Assembly (NCBI RefSeq): GCF_026914185.1
Contig: NC_070575.1
Coordinates: 1,054,001-1,118,000 of the forward strand
Source: Puccinia triticina
Lineage: Eukaryota; Basidiomycota; Pucciniomycetes; Pucciniales; Pucciniaceae
DNA: 64,000 bases
Direction: 5' to 3'
Shown: in pieces, positions 1 through 12,120 of the stretch
Layout: each line of letters starts with the position of its first letter
How positions within the stretch are numbered: the stretch's first letter is position 1
Notes under the pieces: generated by a model
The model's database searches: none
What the model saw: the letters and a program-made list of their open reading frames with translations, nothing else
Told to the model about the DNA's origin: nothing
Position numbers and translations under genes: made by a program

Positions 1-550
1 CGGGATAATCGTGATAGTCCGCAACATGCTGTTGTTATCCGAGACTACAGGAATGCGATATGACAGGACGGGCAAGTTCTTGATCAATTTGAGGTTACCG
101 AATTAGAGTGAAACTGAATTCACCATCCTGGGGATTTCCTGTCGAGAGGGTTACGACCACGAGGTATAGCTGAAACTTCGCGTGTGGGTCCGATCGATTC
201 CAGGGAGATGGTGTTCGTCGTTCGATGTTGCTGGCGACGCCGACGACCGATCAGAACATCACGATGAAATCCGAGTATGTATATATGCAATTTGGTTGAT
301 TTGCATAACTGCGGCCGGCAGCCGCAGCCAAGCTCAGAAAACAACATATGTACTCCACCAATCTCCATGCAGCTTCAGCCAGTGATTTTTTTCTGTCAGG
401 AATAAGTTGCATAATTTTTTTTCTCTAATTCCTGGAAGAATTACTCCTCCTGTCTACAAAATGTTGGCTAGGTAGTAGTGTATGCTTCTGCCACTGTTGT
501 ATTTAGTATCACTTTGCTCCAGATCTCAAAGCTCTCTCTATGTAGGCTTA
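1..550. other. Intergenic, no gene recognised
   Basis: No reading frame here has splice signals or motifs that I can support. The stretch contains T-rich tracts around 386-425 and ends at the TTA that flanks the MITE starting at 551. Confidence 0.4.
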
Positions 551-935
551 GGCCCCGTTTGGAGCCAATATAAATATAGGTGACATAATCATTTGTAAAT
601 TCAATAAAAAATACAAAACTCAACATAAAGAATCCAATTTTTTTTGTAGGAAACCTACAGTACTGGTCTCATCAACTATGAAGTCAGATTTAACTGATTC
701 AGCCATCTTCAGCACCATAATACCATTATATTGCTTTGTTTTGGTCAAATGCGATATAATGGTACTACAGTACTGAATATGGCTGAATCAGTTGAATCTG
801 ACTTCATAATTGAAGAGACCAGTATTGTAGGTTGCCTAGAAAAAATATTTGGAGGCTTTATGTTGAATTTTGTAGTTTTCATTGAATTAACCAATGATTA
901 TATCACCTATATACATATTGGCTCCAAACAAAGCC
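551..935. mobile_element. Tourist-like (PIF/Harbinger) MITE
   Basis: The two ends are inverted copies: the left end reads GGCCCCGTTTGG and the complement of the right end reads GGCTTTGTTTGG. Both are bordered by TTA (548-550 and 936-938), the 3-bp target duplication typical of PIF/Harbinger elements. The arms pair over almost the whole length, for example the stretch around 680-700 against 785-810, so the element is a near-complete foldback of 385 bp with no coding capacity. It is presumably mobilised by a PIF/Harbinger transposase of the kind encoded at 25.5-27.0 kb, although the termini of that element differ. Confidence 0.8.
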
Positions 936-2621
936 TTAATTCAACCTGTGTACTTTTTGATCTGCTGTCTGTGAACCTTCAGTAATGTAAGGTCACCTGT
1001 CCGGACTACAGAAGGCTGACTACACTACAAGAAAAACTGGCCCGACTGCTAGCAATTGACATGTGGGTTACTGCTGTGGAACTGCTGTTCTAGCTCCACC
1101 CAACCACAAATATCTTTTTCTGCACAGTCACTGTGCACTGAAGCTTGATCAACAGTAAGCCTTGACAAAGGGTTGTGTAATACCACAAGCTGTGTGCTTG
1201 GAGTTCTCACATGTTGACTGCTTGCAGTTGCTTGAATTTCTCTTGCAGTGCTACACTTTGGCCAGTTTGAAAATCTGTTCACAAAAAATTAAAACCCAAA
1301 AGAAGTAAACTCATTTTTACCCTTCAGACCTATTGAGTGATACATCCTTTCTCCCCCATCAACTCTTGGTTTCCATATGTCACATTCATAAACCCCAACA
1401 TAAGCCATGTGTTAACACTTTATTGATCCAAAATAACTTTGATTTTGTGAATTCTTTGTGGATGTGCACCATGATTGTGCCATATTGAACCTAGGTTGAA
1501 ATGAAGTTGAGTATTACTATCAACACAAACTTGAATTTCTGGATGCCAACTGGTAGAAGGGGAGCAAGTTTTTCTCACAAGGTGTTCCCTTCACAAAAAC
1601 TCCTGGAAAATTCCAAGTCTTCCCACTTCCATTGGAGCTACTATTACCTGAGCATTTGTTGCACTTTACCATGCTCTTCTCATTCTTGAAACTAGAAACT
1701 ACACTACTAAGCCCAAGAAGCAGACTGAAAATGAAAAAAACAAGCAGAAAGTACAGAAGATTTGATGAGACAATGTGATTATAACAGAGAGAAAGATTTA
1801 CCACAATAGTTGGTAGACATCAATACAATTGAAAATATCAGAGAGAGGGCAAAGAACAAGGACACTCCACAGAAGAGACAGGGGGAAGGAAATATCAGTT
1901 GAGCAAGGAATGAGGATGTAATTGGACACCGGTTGATGAATTCCTCGCCCAAATGGAGGATAGTTGAGGACGTCGGAGGGTGAGTCAATGAGGCCGAGGA
2001 GTTAGATTTGTCAAGCACCAGGAGTGAGGCGAAGTCAAGCGAGGAAGGAGGGTGTGCAAGAGAAGACTTTCTGATCCGATTGTGAAGCTCCTGGGACAAG
2101 GTCTGTGTCACTTGACCTTGGGTGCCGCACAACGCGATATTTCTTTTTTTGTTCAGAGGTTTAAAGTTTAAACTCTCGGGAGCGAGCTCGATATGGTTTC
2201 TTCTGCAGCGGAAAAACAGATCAGAGCATGTTGCGCTCTCGTTGGCCAGGGGATGGACAGACACCCTCTGATTACGAGTGGATTGGCAAGGTCTGGCGGC
2301 GCTCGGCGGACACGCTGGGTGAAGGATGGGTGGTCGTTGGGGTGGCGATTGTTGGCGAGGCGACGGGGGGAGGGTGTTGGTCTGGGCTGGTCGATCTGCG
2401 TATTTGGGTGTCCTGAATTCTGAATGCTGCTCGATTGAGTTTGTGATCACTCCCTGATTTGAGAAGTGCTCCTCTCCCTCCGCCGCGCCAGATCCGACAA
2501 GCTTCTCCCCCAGGATTCGGCTGCAAAAAACCAGAAGCAGCGCATCTCCAGGGGACCAGGTAAGCACGCATCTTTCTTATTTACGAGCAACGCTGACGAT
2601 TGGCGGACTTCCAAGAACCGG
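936..2621. other. Intergenic region upstream of the acyltransferase gene
   Basis: Two minus-strand stretches (1049-1282 and 1520-1690) translate into protein-like sequence, the second with a CxxC pair, but I could not join them into a gene. The 2.1-2.56 kb part is GC-richer and probably holds the promoter and 5' UTR of the gene starting at 2622. A good splice donor (CAG/GTAAGC) near 2560 suggests an intron in that 5' UTR. Confidence 0.35.
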
Positions 2622-3874
2622 ATGGCCAACTATTGGCAGCTTGCACCCACTCTGATAATCGTCTGTCTGCTCGTCTCATACCTCCAACCAGCGATGGCCA
2701 GCTTCCTATCCCGTTACACCGGCCTGGGCAGCCTACTCCAGCTATCCCAGCAGCAGCAGCAGCAGCAGCAGATGACTACAGCACCACACCCACAAACCAG
2801 CCGTCTCACCGCCACCCTCGGCTTCGTCCTCGGTCCCCTGCTGCTCTCGAGCCCATTCAGCACCCGATCCAGGTACTACCTCCGCATGGTCGTCTACGTC
2901 ATCGGACTCGCCGTCGGCTCCTTCACCGGCGTCGTCGCCGGGCTCCTCGTACCCGTCGTCAGACCCAGCTGGAGGAAAAACATCCAGTGGCTCGTCGCTC
3001 GCACGTTCTATAATCTCGTCGGTCCCCTCATCGGCTGGGACTTCATCGTCGAAGGCGAGGAGTTCCTCGAACCTTGTTATCGCGGTCAATCTCATGTGTT
3101 GGTCGGGAACCATCAAAGCATGGTCAGTCATCCATCAACCATCCTCCACAACCGCCTTCTATTATTCACGTATACTTTTCCATCTCACACACACACACTC
3201 ACACACACCTCAAGATCGATATCTTATACCTTGGACGAATCTTCCCAAAAACATGTGTCGTAATGGCCAAAAAAGAATTGAAATACACGCCGCTTTTGGG
3301 TCAATAGTTGGGTAGAAGGTTCATCCTTATCCATCAATTCCACAGCGATATTCACCCCACTGTTCTGCATTAGTATGGCTCTGTCGAGGGCGGTCTTTGT
3401 CGACCGACATAATCGGGCCACCGCCTTGGAAACCTTCCAGAAAGTCGGAGCTGATATGAAAAAATACGGCGTGAGTCATCTCGTTTTTTTTTTTGAACAA
3501 AGGTCAACATGAAAAACGAAGGCTAACGCATCGAGGAGCAGTTAAACCTGTTCATATTTCCAGAAGGGACGCGGTCGAACACGACGAAGCCGAGCCTACT
3601 GCCGTTCAAGAAGGGCGCGTTCCACCTATCGATCCAATCGAAGCTGCCGATCATCCCGGTCGTCTGCGAGAACTACTCGAGCATCTACCGCTCCAAGTAC
3701 TCCAAATTCGAGCGCGGCCGGCCGGTCCTCAAAGTCTTGAAACCGGTCCATCCACTCCCGGGCCAGACCCCTGAAGAGCTCCTTAATGTCGTCAGAGAAC
3801 AGATGCTGCAAGCCTTGGTCGAGCTTAGTCAGAGACCCGGCTCAGTCAGTAGCAGCTGCTCCAGTACCGATTGA
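2622..3874 (+). CDS. SLC1: 1-acyl-sn-glycerol-3-phosphate acyltransferase (lysophosphatidate acyltransferase)
   Basis: Enzyme of the PlsC/Slc1 family. It transfers an acyl chain from acyl-CoA to lysophosphatidic acid, giving phosphatidic acid for phospholipid and triacylglycerol synthesis at the ER membrane. Four exons: 2622-3122, 3215-3306, 3374-3470 and 3542-3874; introns are 92, 67 and 71 bp, all GT-AG. The product is about 340 aa. The catalytic NHQSMID box (NHx4D) is created exactly across intron 1, and exon 4 carries the substrate-binding FPEGTRS box. Hydrophobic segments near residues 8-25 and in the second quarter fit membrane anchoring. A run of eight CAG codons (about 2748-2771) gives a short Gln tract. 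The frame stays open upstream to 2466, but the ATG at 2622 follows a likely 5' UTR intron and begins the hydrophobic N-terminus, so I chose it. Yeast Slc1 is slightly shorter (about 300 aa). Confidence 0.9.
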
Positions 3875-4816
3875 TCTATCTCTTTTCTCTCAATCTTCTT
3901 TGCTTGCGGCAAACCCTCTCTCTCTCTTTACATATATCACGCCGTTCCACTATTCTCGTAATATATTTCTATTTTCCTTGTATTCTTTTGTATCTTTTGT
4001 CACATCCTGAAAAAAGAGAAGAAAACCTGCTATTTTCTTGGTTACTTATTAGGGCATTAATAAAGAAAATTCCAGGTCTTTTCGAGCGTGAAGAGATGTA
4101 TTGATAGAATCTGCCCAGCCGTAAGGAGCTGCAATGGTCCACAGCGTGAGAGCACAGAGAAGACTCTGTGAAAAAGGACACGTGGGCTCTTGTAGAATGG
4201 TTGACATTCATATCTGTGTCAGAAGTAGATTGATTTTCATGCATCAAATGAAGAAGTACGCATGTCCAATCCAGTGCTCCAAGCGACGACGTCGCTGGAG
4301 GGAAAGCCAGATGAGAAATAGAATCTACTTGCAAACAAAAATGGGAGCAAAAGATATCAAAGATAGGGATTAGAGTGCTTCTGGCCCACTGACTTGCTCG
4401 ACTATCATTTCCCACATAATAATGTTAACAAACAAAGTGAAGAATGAAAAAAGAGCATATCAAAGCATAATTTAATTGTGATTGGAAAGGATTCGGGATA
4501 AAGAAATAGAAAGACTGACAAATATTGAGTGGAGTTCAAAAGATCGCACCAAAAGACTACATTTTTTTCGTCTCATTTTTGTTTCTTAGTGATTTAAGAT
4601 CACTGAAGATGCTGTGGCGTGAGAGTACTGGAGAAAAAAGAAAAGGTAAAAGAAAGAAGGACTCGGGTCCTAGAACCCAAGTCATTGACCGGCTTGTCAT
4701 CGTATCTGAACACAATGGCCTCGGAGAGTTGTCCAAAAAAAAGCACAACAACAAGTAAAAAGAAGCCGAAAAAAAACGAAGGATCAAAGAACAAATGGTG
4801 GTTGATTGGTTTCATT
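3875..4816. other. Intergenic between two convergent genes
   Basis: This stretch lies between the stop codons of the acyltransferase (+) and RhoGDI (-) genes. Pyrimidine-rich DNA at 3875-4010 and purine-rich DNA at 4600-4790 produce open frames of low complexity that I do not regard as genes. Confidence 0.5.
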
Positions 4817-5914
4817 TTACCACTCCTTTCCGATTTTGAACGACCCTGTGGCGATGGATGCAGCAGCAGATTTCGCAGAGAGGAATGGATAGAGGCCAAG
4901 CAAGGAGCGCTAGTTTAGTATCCGATGACTCGGAGGCATATGTTTGGAGTTCTCTTACATTCAAAATCAGCCCAGACGTGGCCATCGTCGTCGATCACTC
5001 GACTTCGCGCGGTGTACGAGCCCGATCGGGCCAGCATCCCGCTATAGAAGAGAAAATGGCAAATGACGTCATCAGTCTGAAAATGTTGAGAATATTTATA
5101 CAATATTTGTCAGGACTGATTGGTGGATAGACCGACCTGGGCGCTTCTTCACTGACGAATCGTTTGACGTGTAAGTCGGTCGAAGGGCCATAGGAGCCAA
5201 TCATAGATTCGAGCTAATCACCAAAAGCGGGTTAGGAGAGAGTGTGAGGGGATAGAGGATGGAGGGGATGGGATGCGAGCTAGGTACTTTATCTAATTTG
5301 ACTCCGGCTCGTTTGACGATCTGCAAGTATTTGACGCCGCTGATCACGCCGCCTTCGACCTTGAAGGCGATCTCGACCGAGTACTCGGCGCCTTCCTTGA
5401 TCGTGAGCGGCTCCTTCTTGTACTTCTGTAACAACTCTGGGTCCGTCAAGTCCATCACGATCGGCTTGGTGAGCTCGGGAGAGTGTAGCGACAACGAACA
5501 GATCGACAGCTTTATAATTGGAGAGTAAGGAGATGCGTGTGGTTGGATGAGTCAGCCGGCTTTGGCAAACAAAAGGGAGTGCAGATCGAGTGTAGGGAGG
5601 GGGGAGAGGATATATAAATATATATACAGTTGGTTTTCCAGTCGCACCACCGGGGACGATCCCCAGGGATTCCTTCCACTTCCTCAAGGATTCATCTTGC
5701 GCATCCAGGTTAGCGTATTCCTCCAAAGTCTTGGCCACTCCGGGGTTGTAGCCGGCGGTCTGAGACGGCTTGAGGTCGTCGTCGTCGACCGAGGGCTGGA
5801 CGGAATGCTGGGTTGAAGAGCTGCCCGGCGATCGGGAGAGGTGGCATGCATCCAAAGGCAAACTGGGTAAGCTTCTCTCTCGCTCTCGGCCTGCACTCAT
5901 CGTACTTACGCCAT
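4817..5914 (-). CDS. RDI1: Rho GDP-dissociation inhibitor (RhoGDI)
   Basis: Cytosolic regulator that extracts prenylated Rho/Rac/Cdc42 GTPases from membranes and holds them in the GDP form. Six coding exons on the minus strand: 5910-5914, 5628-5820, 5288-5509, 5137-5213, 4959-5041 and 4817-4845; all introns are GT-AG (74-118 bp) and all phases agree. The product is 202 aa, the usual family length. The first exon holds only ATGGC before a GTAAGT donor. The N-terminal part carries an acidic stretch (VDDDDLKPS) and the SLRKWKESLG segment; the middle has the immunoglobulin-like core (around KEGAEYSVEIAFKVEGG and LESMIGSYGPS). The C-terminus ends WSFKIGKEW, the family signature, on a 29-bp last exon. 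The longer single frame starting at 5900 reads through intron 1 and is not the preferred start. Confidence 0.92.
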
Positions 5915-6161
5915 CTTTTCTGGGCTAGGCGGGAGGGTGGCGGCTGGTGGGTGTTGTGGGTGCGGAGGGGGTGAAGAAGCTTGCGGTGTTTGGTTGGTTG
6001 GAAGCTGGATGGTCAGGAGAGGATCGGCGGGAACTCGAGTGGGGGGCCGGGGGAACTTTAAAGTTTGGCTCAGCCATCTCATGAAAACCTCAGCCAAAAC
6101 AGATTAAACCCTCCCAAAACATGCTGCCAGTTGGACAACACATGAAAGCCCTTAATTGTCT

Positions 6162-6950
6162 CTAACTTAAAACAAGCCCCCTGGTGGGAGGCTCGCTGTG
6201 GCTGGCCGCGAAGCGGCCCCTCCCGCAGGGAGGGGGAGGGACTTGCATATTATCCCCAATTTCATAGGGGAGCAGAAAGTACCAAATGGCTGTAAGGTTT
6301 TTTAACTTTTTAATAACTCTGCCCCCAGCACCTCCAAAGGTCTGAGCCACAGCTCTCTGACCCTTTGACATCTCCTCTACAATTCTGTCTCCTCAGAATT
6401 TTTGTATTGCCATCAATGTATTTTTAATACATTTTTGAAAAGTGACTTCTCAAGAAATGGATCTGCACAAGGATTCACAAGGCTGTATTGCTTGTAGATC
6501 TTGTGGACCAAAAAATCTGCATGCTTTCTAGGTTGTATGTAAATTGACACATTGTATGTACAAAGCTAAGATCACCACTGTGCTTCCCTCTGGCCAAATG
6601 TGGATCCACACATGGATCTTCCAAACTTAAGACATGGTTTGGAATTTTGTTTTGCTGCCTTGACCAACTTCCTGAACACTTTTGCCACTAGGGAGTGCAA
6701 TCTTTGGATTGAGAGGCTGGAACAGGAGTCAAAATTTGTGCATTCATCAAGGCTACAAGACTGTCTATTCAGTTTTCTTTTATTGTTTTTATTACAATTT
6801 ATAGGGCTGTATTTTTATTTTTTGCACTGAATATCCCTTCTGCTCCTGCCAAAATTGAGGGATAGCAAGTAAGCCTCTGCTACGGAGAGCGCTCCGCGCG
6901 GGTCCCCCAGACCTCCGTTTGAGTGGCTTTGTTAAGCTAGCCTTTGTCTT
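6162..6950. mobile_element. Degenerate MULE-like MITE
   Basis: The left end CTAACTTAAAACAAGCC resembles the complement of the right end, CTAGCTTAACAAAGCC, and both resemble the termini of the better preserved elements at 22285 and 44285. Just inside the left end is a GC-rich palindrome with a CGCGAAGCG core, as in the other copies. The bordering 9-mers (6153-6161 and 6951-6959) match at only 6 of 9 positions, so the copy is old or the boundary is slightly off. No gene inside is recognisable. Confidence 0.45.
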
Positions 6951-7520
6951 GCCTATGCAAATACATCTCTTGACTTCTGAGAAGCTGAAACATTTTCCTT
7001 TCCTCTAAAGTAAATTATATATGTTACAGAGACAAGACTCCTAACACTTGCATATGTATGTACAAACTTCTGTAGCACACACACACACACACAACACAAG
7101 CTGAAACCCAGTGTATTTGGCCAGCTTCTATGCTTCCATTCATGTCTTGTACATCTGAACTTATACAAAGGCTGATCACTCCCCTTGGATCAGAAGTTAC
7201 CGCAAGTTATCCAACCTGGTTAGACAGACAGACAGACTATCCATGGTACAAGCTGTGGACTTTACATCTCCACCATTTACATATAGACATGTGGCACAAC
7301 ATCAACATTCACCTTGGATCCCCACCATTTACATATTGTGTTTCCAAGAAAGCTTGGCCTCAGTGCCTGTTTTTGTGTTCCCAAAATTCATGTGTTTTAA
7401 TAGGATGGAGTTTTGATTTTGCCCAAAACCCAAAGCAGCTTGGAAAGTTCATGCAACGTCAACATGTCAGCTGTCCAGCTTACAAGTTTCCAATCTTGTA
7501 AATACACACCCAAAATCAAC
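6951..7520. other. Intergenic, simple repeats
   Basis: Contains a (CA)n tract near 7078-7093. No gene recognised. Confidence 0.4.
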
Positions 7521-7931
7521 TAGAGATGGCAGCAGGTACCTGTTGTCTGATTTTGATAAAACTTCTTCCAAGTGCTTGTGATTAAAGAACATCAATAGGT
7601 AACACTTTCATCTCATGAAGTACAGTTTGGACTTGAGGAAGACACTCAGCTAAATGTCTAGGAAGGCACACATAAAAGTACAGATGCCAAATACCTGCGC
7701 ACAGGTACCTGTCAACAGGTATACCTGTTGGCAGGTACCTGTACAACATTATTTGACTTATTTAATCTTACTTGTTCTGGCCTATCCGGCTAGCTGAGTG
7801 TTTTCCTCAAGTCCAAGTGGTACTTGATGGACTGAAGCTGTTACATATTGATTTTAGTTACTCACAAGTACTTGGAAGCAGATTCATTAAAATCAGTAAA
7901 ATCAGACAGCAGGTACCTGATGCCATCTCTG
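7521..7931. mobile_element. hAT-like foldback MITE with GGTACC core
   Basis: The element begins TAGAGATGGCAGCAGGTACC and the complement of its end reads CAGAGATGGCATCAGGTACC. The arms pair over nearly 190 bp each, for example 7555-7660 against 7790-7890. The centre (about 7690-7745) is a cluster of CAGGTACCTG palindromes. The flanking 8-mers are AAATCAAC (7513-7520) and AAAGCAAC (7932-7939), a 7/8 match, which is the 8-bp duplication expected of hAT transposition. It has no coding capacity. Confidence 0.75.
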
Positions 7932-8757
7932 AAAGCAACAGTAGCCCTGCTCAATCCTCCTCCCCCCACTCAAAAATCAACCCAATTCAAAATCCACTTG
8001 CCATCAAGGAAACCCTCCCAGAAAATTTTCCATCATCTCAGTTTGTTTTTCTTTCCTTCAACCTCTGCCAGAAGCCCCCCCCCCCCCCAATTCTCCTCCC
8101 TCTGTGCCAGAATCAACCCAATGGATGACTTCCCGTGGGCTAAAAAGCCATATCTGTCAGGCCAGGTTAAACCTTACTGGCTGGTGAGAACTTGATCTCA
8201 ATCACTTTTCACCAGCCAGTATGGTTTATATCTGTGAAAGTTTAGTCTGTACGGGGGGTGTTGATCCTACGGGAAGTCTTCCAATCTTGGCGCAGAGAAC
8301 ACCCCCCCCCCCTTCATAAAAAAAGAACACTGTTGGTCAGTACTGCATTTCCACTTGGTTTTCTTTATTTCCTCTTTATGTGATGAGCGAGACAAGGGGT
8401 CTTGGACTGAGGGGCGAGTGAGTGGTGAGCAGAATGGATCATAGATTGCATAAGATATCAGAGACATGACAGGAAACAACCGGAAGAGAAAGTGAGATGG
8501 GACTATACCTGAGGGGCGAGTGAGTGGTGAGCAGAATGGATGAGGAATCCATCCTGTCACCGTAGGCTCCTCAGGTATAGCCCTCTATATGTGACACCTG
8601 TGCAACAGGTATGTAGCATATGCGGAAAGGGGCTAGAGGTCTAGCTCAACATTATGATCCCCAATAGCATGCTCTCAAGCTTTTTGGTTCACATCTCCAA
8701 ATTAGGGGATTGATATTTCATTCTTGGTTCACATCTCCAAATTAGGGGATTGATATT
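7932..8757. other. Intergenic with several local duplications
   Basis: Contains a C homopolymer (8077-8088) and an 18-bp-arm hairpin around 8168-8228 (AACCTTACTGGCTGGTGA and its complement). A direct repeat of about 33 bp lies at 8407-8439 and 8509-8541, and a 40-bp tandem duplication at 8684-8763. No gene recognised. Confidence 0.55.
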
Positions 8758-9480
8758 TCATTTGCTGTGTTTTGCAATCTTGGGTTCAGCAAGGGCCATG
8801 TATTGTTGAAGGCATGCAAGCCAACCATCTCTTAGATCTTCCACCATTTGATATGATGGAGAGCCCATCTGTCTGGAATTGAAATCAGCTGCAGCGGCCC
8901 AGATATCATCTTCTGGCCTGGCCAAGTTCTTGCCAGCTTGGGCAGGCAACTGGGGGAGTATTTCTCAGATGAATTCTTTGTAAATGTATCTGTCTGTCAC
9001 AAGCTGATGCTACTCTGTGAATACAGGTGGTTAGACTGCAAGGTGGCACAAAATGACCATAAACTCCAACACCATTTGGGATGCAGCTGAAGTCAATGAA
9101 GATTGGGAACTTGATGACATCCTGCTGTGTTTTTTATTAGGAAATGTGCAACAATGTTTCTCCTGTGCTATTTGAAATATCTCCTCCATGTTGATCTGCA
9201 ATCCTTGGCTTGGTATTGAAACTGACCGGATGAGAAAAGAACAAAATACCTTAACTTGAACATAATTACCTGTTTTCTGGGGCTGAGTGGTGGTAAGCTG
9301 TCAAAGTGTCCCACAGAGTGGCTGATTGACCCCTCCTAGCCCCTCCCAGGATACAATCTGGGATTCATCACACATCTTATCTGCATACTCACATTTTTCA
9401 AATCCCACACACAGCTCAAGTTTGACAAGATATTGTTGAGTCCTTTGGCTGGGGGTGCCCAAAGTACCCAAATTTAAGTC
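8758..9480 (-). pseudogene. Decayed multi-exon gene, family unknown
   Basis: Spliced minus-strand reading gives coherent protein: an exon ending at 9270, an exon 9037-9221 and a last exon 8758-8949 ending in TGA, with introns of 48 and 87 bp and matching phases. The last exon encodes a segment beginning LPAQAGKNLARPEDD; the middle one contains NMEEIFQIAQEK. The upstream exon has an in-frame TGA at 9301-9303 (a C-to-T change would explain it), so the gene is probably dead. I do not recognise the family; it may be a transposon or multi-copy rust gene. Upstream exons toward 9480 are uncertain. Confidence 0.33.
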
Positions 9481-10525
9481 CCTTGACTGACTGAGGGTGT
9501 CCAAATTTTCCCAAGTCCCTCAATCCTGATTTTGAACTGACTGAGGAAAAAAATCAAACAACTCCCTAAGTGCAAGTCTGTAAAACCAGCAGTATGTACA
9601 GGTGATCAATGTGGGGGTACCTGTTAAAATTGACACAACAGCCTTTGCAAGAAATAAGGCTGTGGTTTTGCTTCTGATTGCTGAGGTGCTACAGAATTCT
9701 CTGTTGAGGGGAAGAAGCTGGATACCAGCAAACAGTTTATGGTGATGCACAATTTGTTACCAGCAAGAAAACCAATAATTGAGAAATAACAGAAATTGAT
9801 CAAATGCAAAAACAAAGTAATACCATCATCAAGAATAAGCCAGTCAAGGTTCATGGACTTGGAAAGGTTGATGTGTTGTTGGAAAAGTTTGGAGATGCAA
9901 ACAAGCAAATGATGTGGCAAGAATAATGACTTTGAGGCAAATTGCAACAATGGTGTGGTGACAATGAGCAGTATCTAACCACTAAAATATTCAATAGCAA
10001 AGGGGGTCAGGCATGGCTGCAGAAGAAATAAAACCAAGTGGAAATGCAGTACTGACCAACAGTGTTCTTTCTTTGGGTGTGTTTTCTGCACCACAATTGG
10101 GTTGATTCTGGATGAGAGGGAAGATCAGGAGAATTGGGTGGGGCTGCTTTCAGTATGGCTGCTGGTGGATGTGGAAGGAAGACAAACAAAATGAAATGAC
10201 TGAAATTAGTTTTGGGAGGGTTTCCTGGATGACAAATGGATTGTGGAGTGAAGGCATCTTCATTCATGTATCCTTACAAATCCCCAAGTAAGAGGAAAAA
10301 AACAAGACTGATTTAGCTTGTCATGACCAGCCAGCCTGTATCTTATTGGTTGAGGCTGTAACCATTATGATTCACAAACAAATCAAATCATTGATTCAAA
10401 TCATCAATGCTCCAAGTTAGCTTGAATTCAATCTTGATATTTATTGGAAGGTTGACTATGTGGCTGGCTTAAGTTTTTGATTTTCTGACTCATCCAGGAA
10501 ATTGCACAAACTTCATGGAAGGCTT
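9481..10525. other. Intergenic, no gene recognised
   Basis: Short open frames on the minus strand (9624-9950, 10007-10267) show no motif or convincing splice pattern. Confidence 0.35.
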
Positions 10526-11297
10526 GAGCCCTGTTTGGCAGCAGTGATGTTATGTAATAACCACTGCTTTTCTATAACCGGGCCTCACCAAGGCCCATAT
10601 TGTATCACTCGCATGTTTGGCAGATTTGAGAAGCTATGAGGGTCATCACGACTTTCCTCATCACTCCTCATCATCCCCGCCATTTCCAATATAGTACCCC
10701 TGGGGGTGTATTTGGGGTGATATCGGCACCCTTACACAACACACCCCCAACTCTACATACCTCTGTTACTCCCCTTGACGGCTGGTACAGACTTTGTACC
10801 GGTCACCAAGCGGATTACACACTCCAATCAATGGGCCAACCCCTTGATGACCATTGGTCATCAAAGGGACTTTGTATTCTCCCCAATGACCATTGGTCAT
10901 CAAAGGGACTATGTATTCTCCTTGATGACCATCGGTCATCAAAGGGACTGTGTACATATTCTCCTCGATGACCATTGGTCATCCAAGGGACCATATATTC
11001 CCTTCAATGACCAATGGTCATTGATGGGACTATGTGTTCCCCAAAAGGGACTCTGTATTCCCTTTGATGACCGTGTACCGGCCATTGTTGAGAGGAGTTA
11101 AACACTCCATTGGCCTTGCTGGTATGTTTGCTCAATGGCCGGTATTTACCGGCCATGGAGCTTGTTATGTAGGAAAGCTGTATGACGCAAGTGGCAGCCA
11201 AACACTTGTGTTATGTTGAATGATATGAAATTCCAGAGTGATGTGCATCACATTAGGTAAGTGCACAACATCAAACATTATTGCTGCCAAACGGGGC
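10526..11297. mobile_element. Harbinger-like MITE carrying a palindromic minisatellite
   Basis: The ends are inverted (GAGCCCTGTTTGGCAGCA against the complement AAGGCCCCGTTTGGCAGCA) and related to the MITE at 551. A CTT trinucleotide borders both sides, but the target duplication is not clear-cut. About 10847-11075 holds roughly seven degenerate 34-36-bp units, each with the palindrome TGACCATTGGTCA, some in reverse orientation. All frames over the array are open by chance; no gene is implied. Confidence 0.6.
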
Positions 11298-12120
11298 CTT
11301 ACTGTTGTAGTCTGGATATGTAATCCGTCATTACGTCCCATCCTACAGTGGTTGACGGTAGTCATTATGTCATGACCTACCATAGACATGGGACATTCCC
11401 ATGTTACTCGACTTAACAGCTAGTTGTATTTACATAAACTCATGTATACAAATACAAGTATGTTTTGCTTTCTTGTATATTCTCATTCATTCCATTCTGT
11501 CTATTCAATTGTATATACATTTTCTCACTGTCAAGCTCCAATACTTACCTCTTGGCACTCCATCTGGATGATAATTTATGTGTTCTAAACAGCTCCTCAT
11601 TTCAAAATTGAAATCATAAATGCATAAACACAAAATCATGAGTGACTTTGGCAGGGACATGCTTATATAATTGCAGCCAAAAGCCACTTATGATTTTATG
11701 TTTATGCAGATTGCTGGCCATTGTGAGCTCTCAATTTGGCAACACTTCCCAAATTGGCTGGGTACTCTTCCCAAGATGCTGACAGCTCCCACACCACTTC
11801 CTGGAGAACTTAGCCCAGTTGTTCAAATAATTGATCAATAGCATGAGGCCAGCAGACAATAACTCAACTCACCCCAGAAGATTTTGACATCTTCTCTTTG
11901 AAACTCAATCAGTGTTCTTTCTGGTGTATGCACTTGATAAAATAGCTTTACAACACACAATCAGAATCAATTGGTTTTAAATCAGCGTGTCTATGATTAA
12001 CATGTATACATTTCTAGCCAATGCAGGAAGCAAATCGTTATGCGATAATAGGTTATATGCTGTGGTATATGATGAAGAAGCAACGGCTGCAAACAGTCTG
12101 GAAAAAAGGGAAGGGAGGTT
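11298..12120. other. Intergenic, 3' side of COQ4
   Basis: AT-rich, with no gene recognised. Probably contains the 3' UTR of COQ4 at its right edge. Confidence 0.4.

Noticed and set aside
1779..2567. 262-aa minus-strand frame
   Set aside because: It covers the likely promoter and 5' UTR of the acyltransferase gene, is Pro/Ser-rich, and has no motif.
5289..5900. 203-aa single-frame protein
   Set aside because: It reads through introns of the RhoGDI gene; the six-exon model gives the conserved protein with correct start and end.
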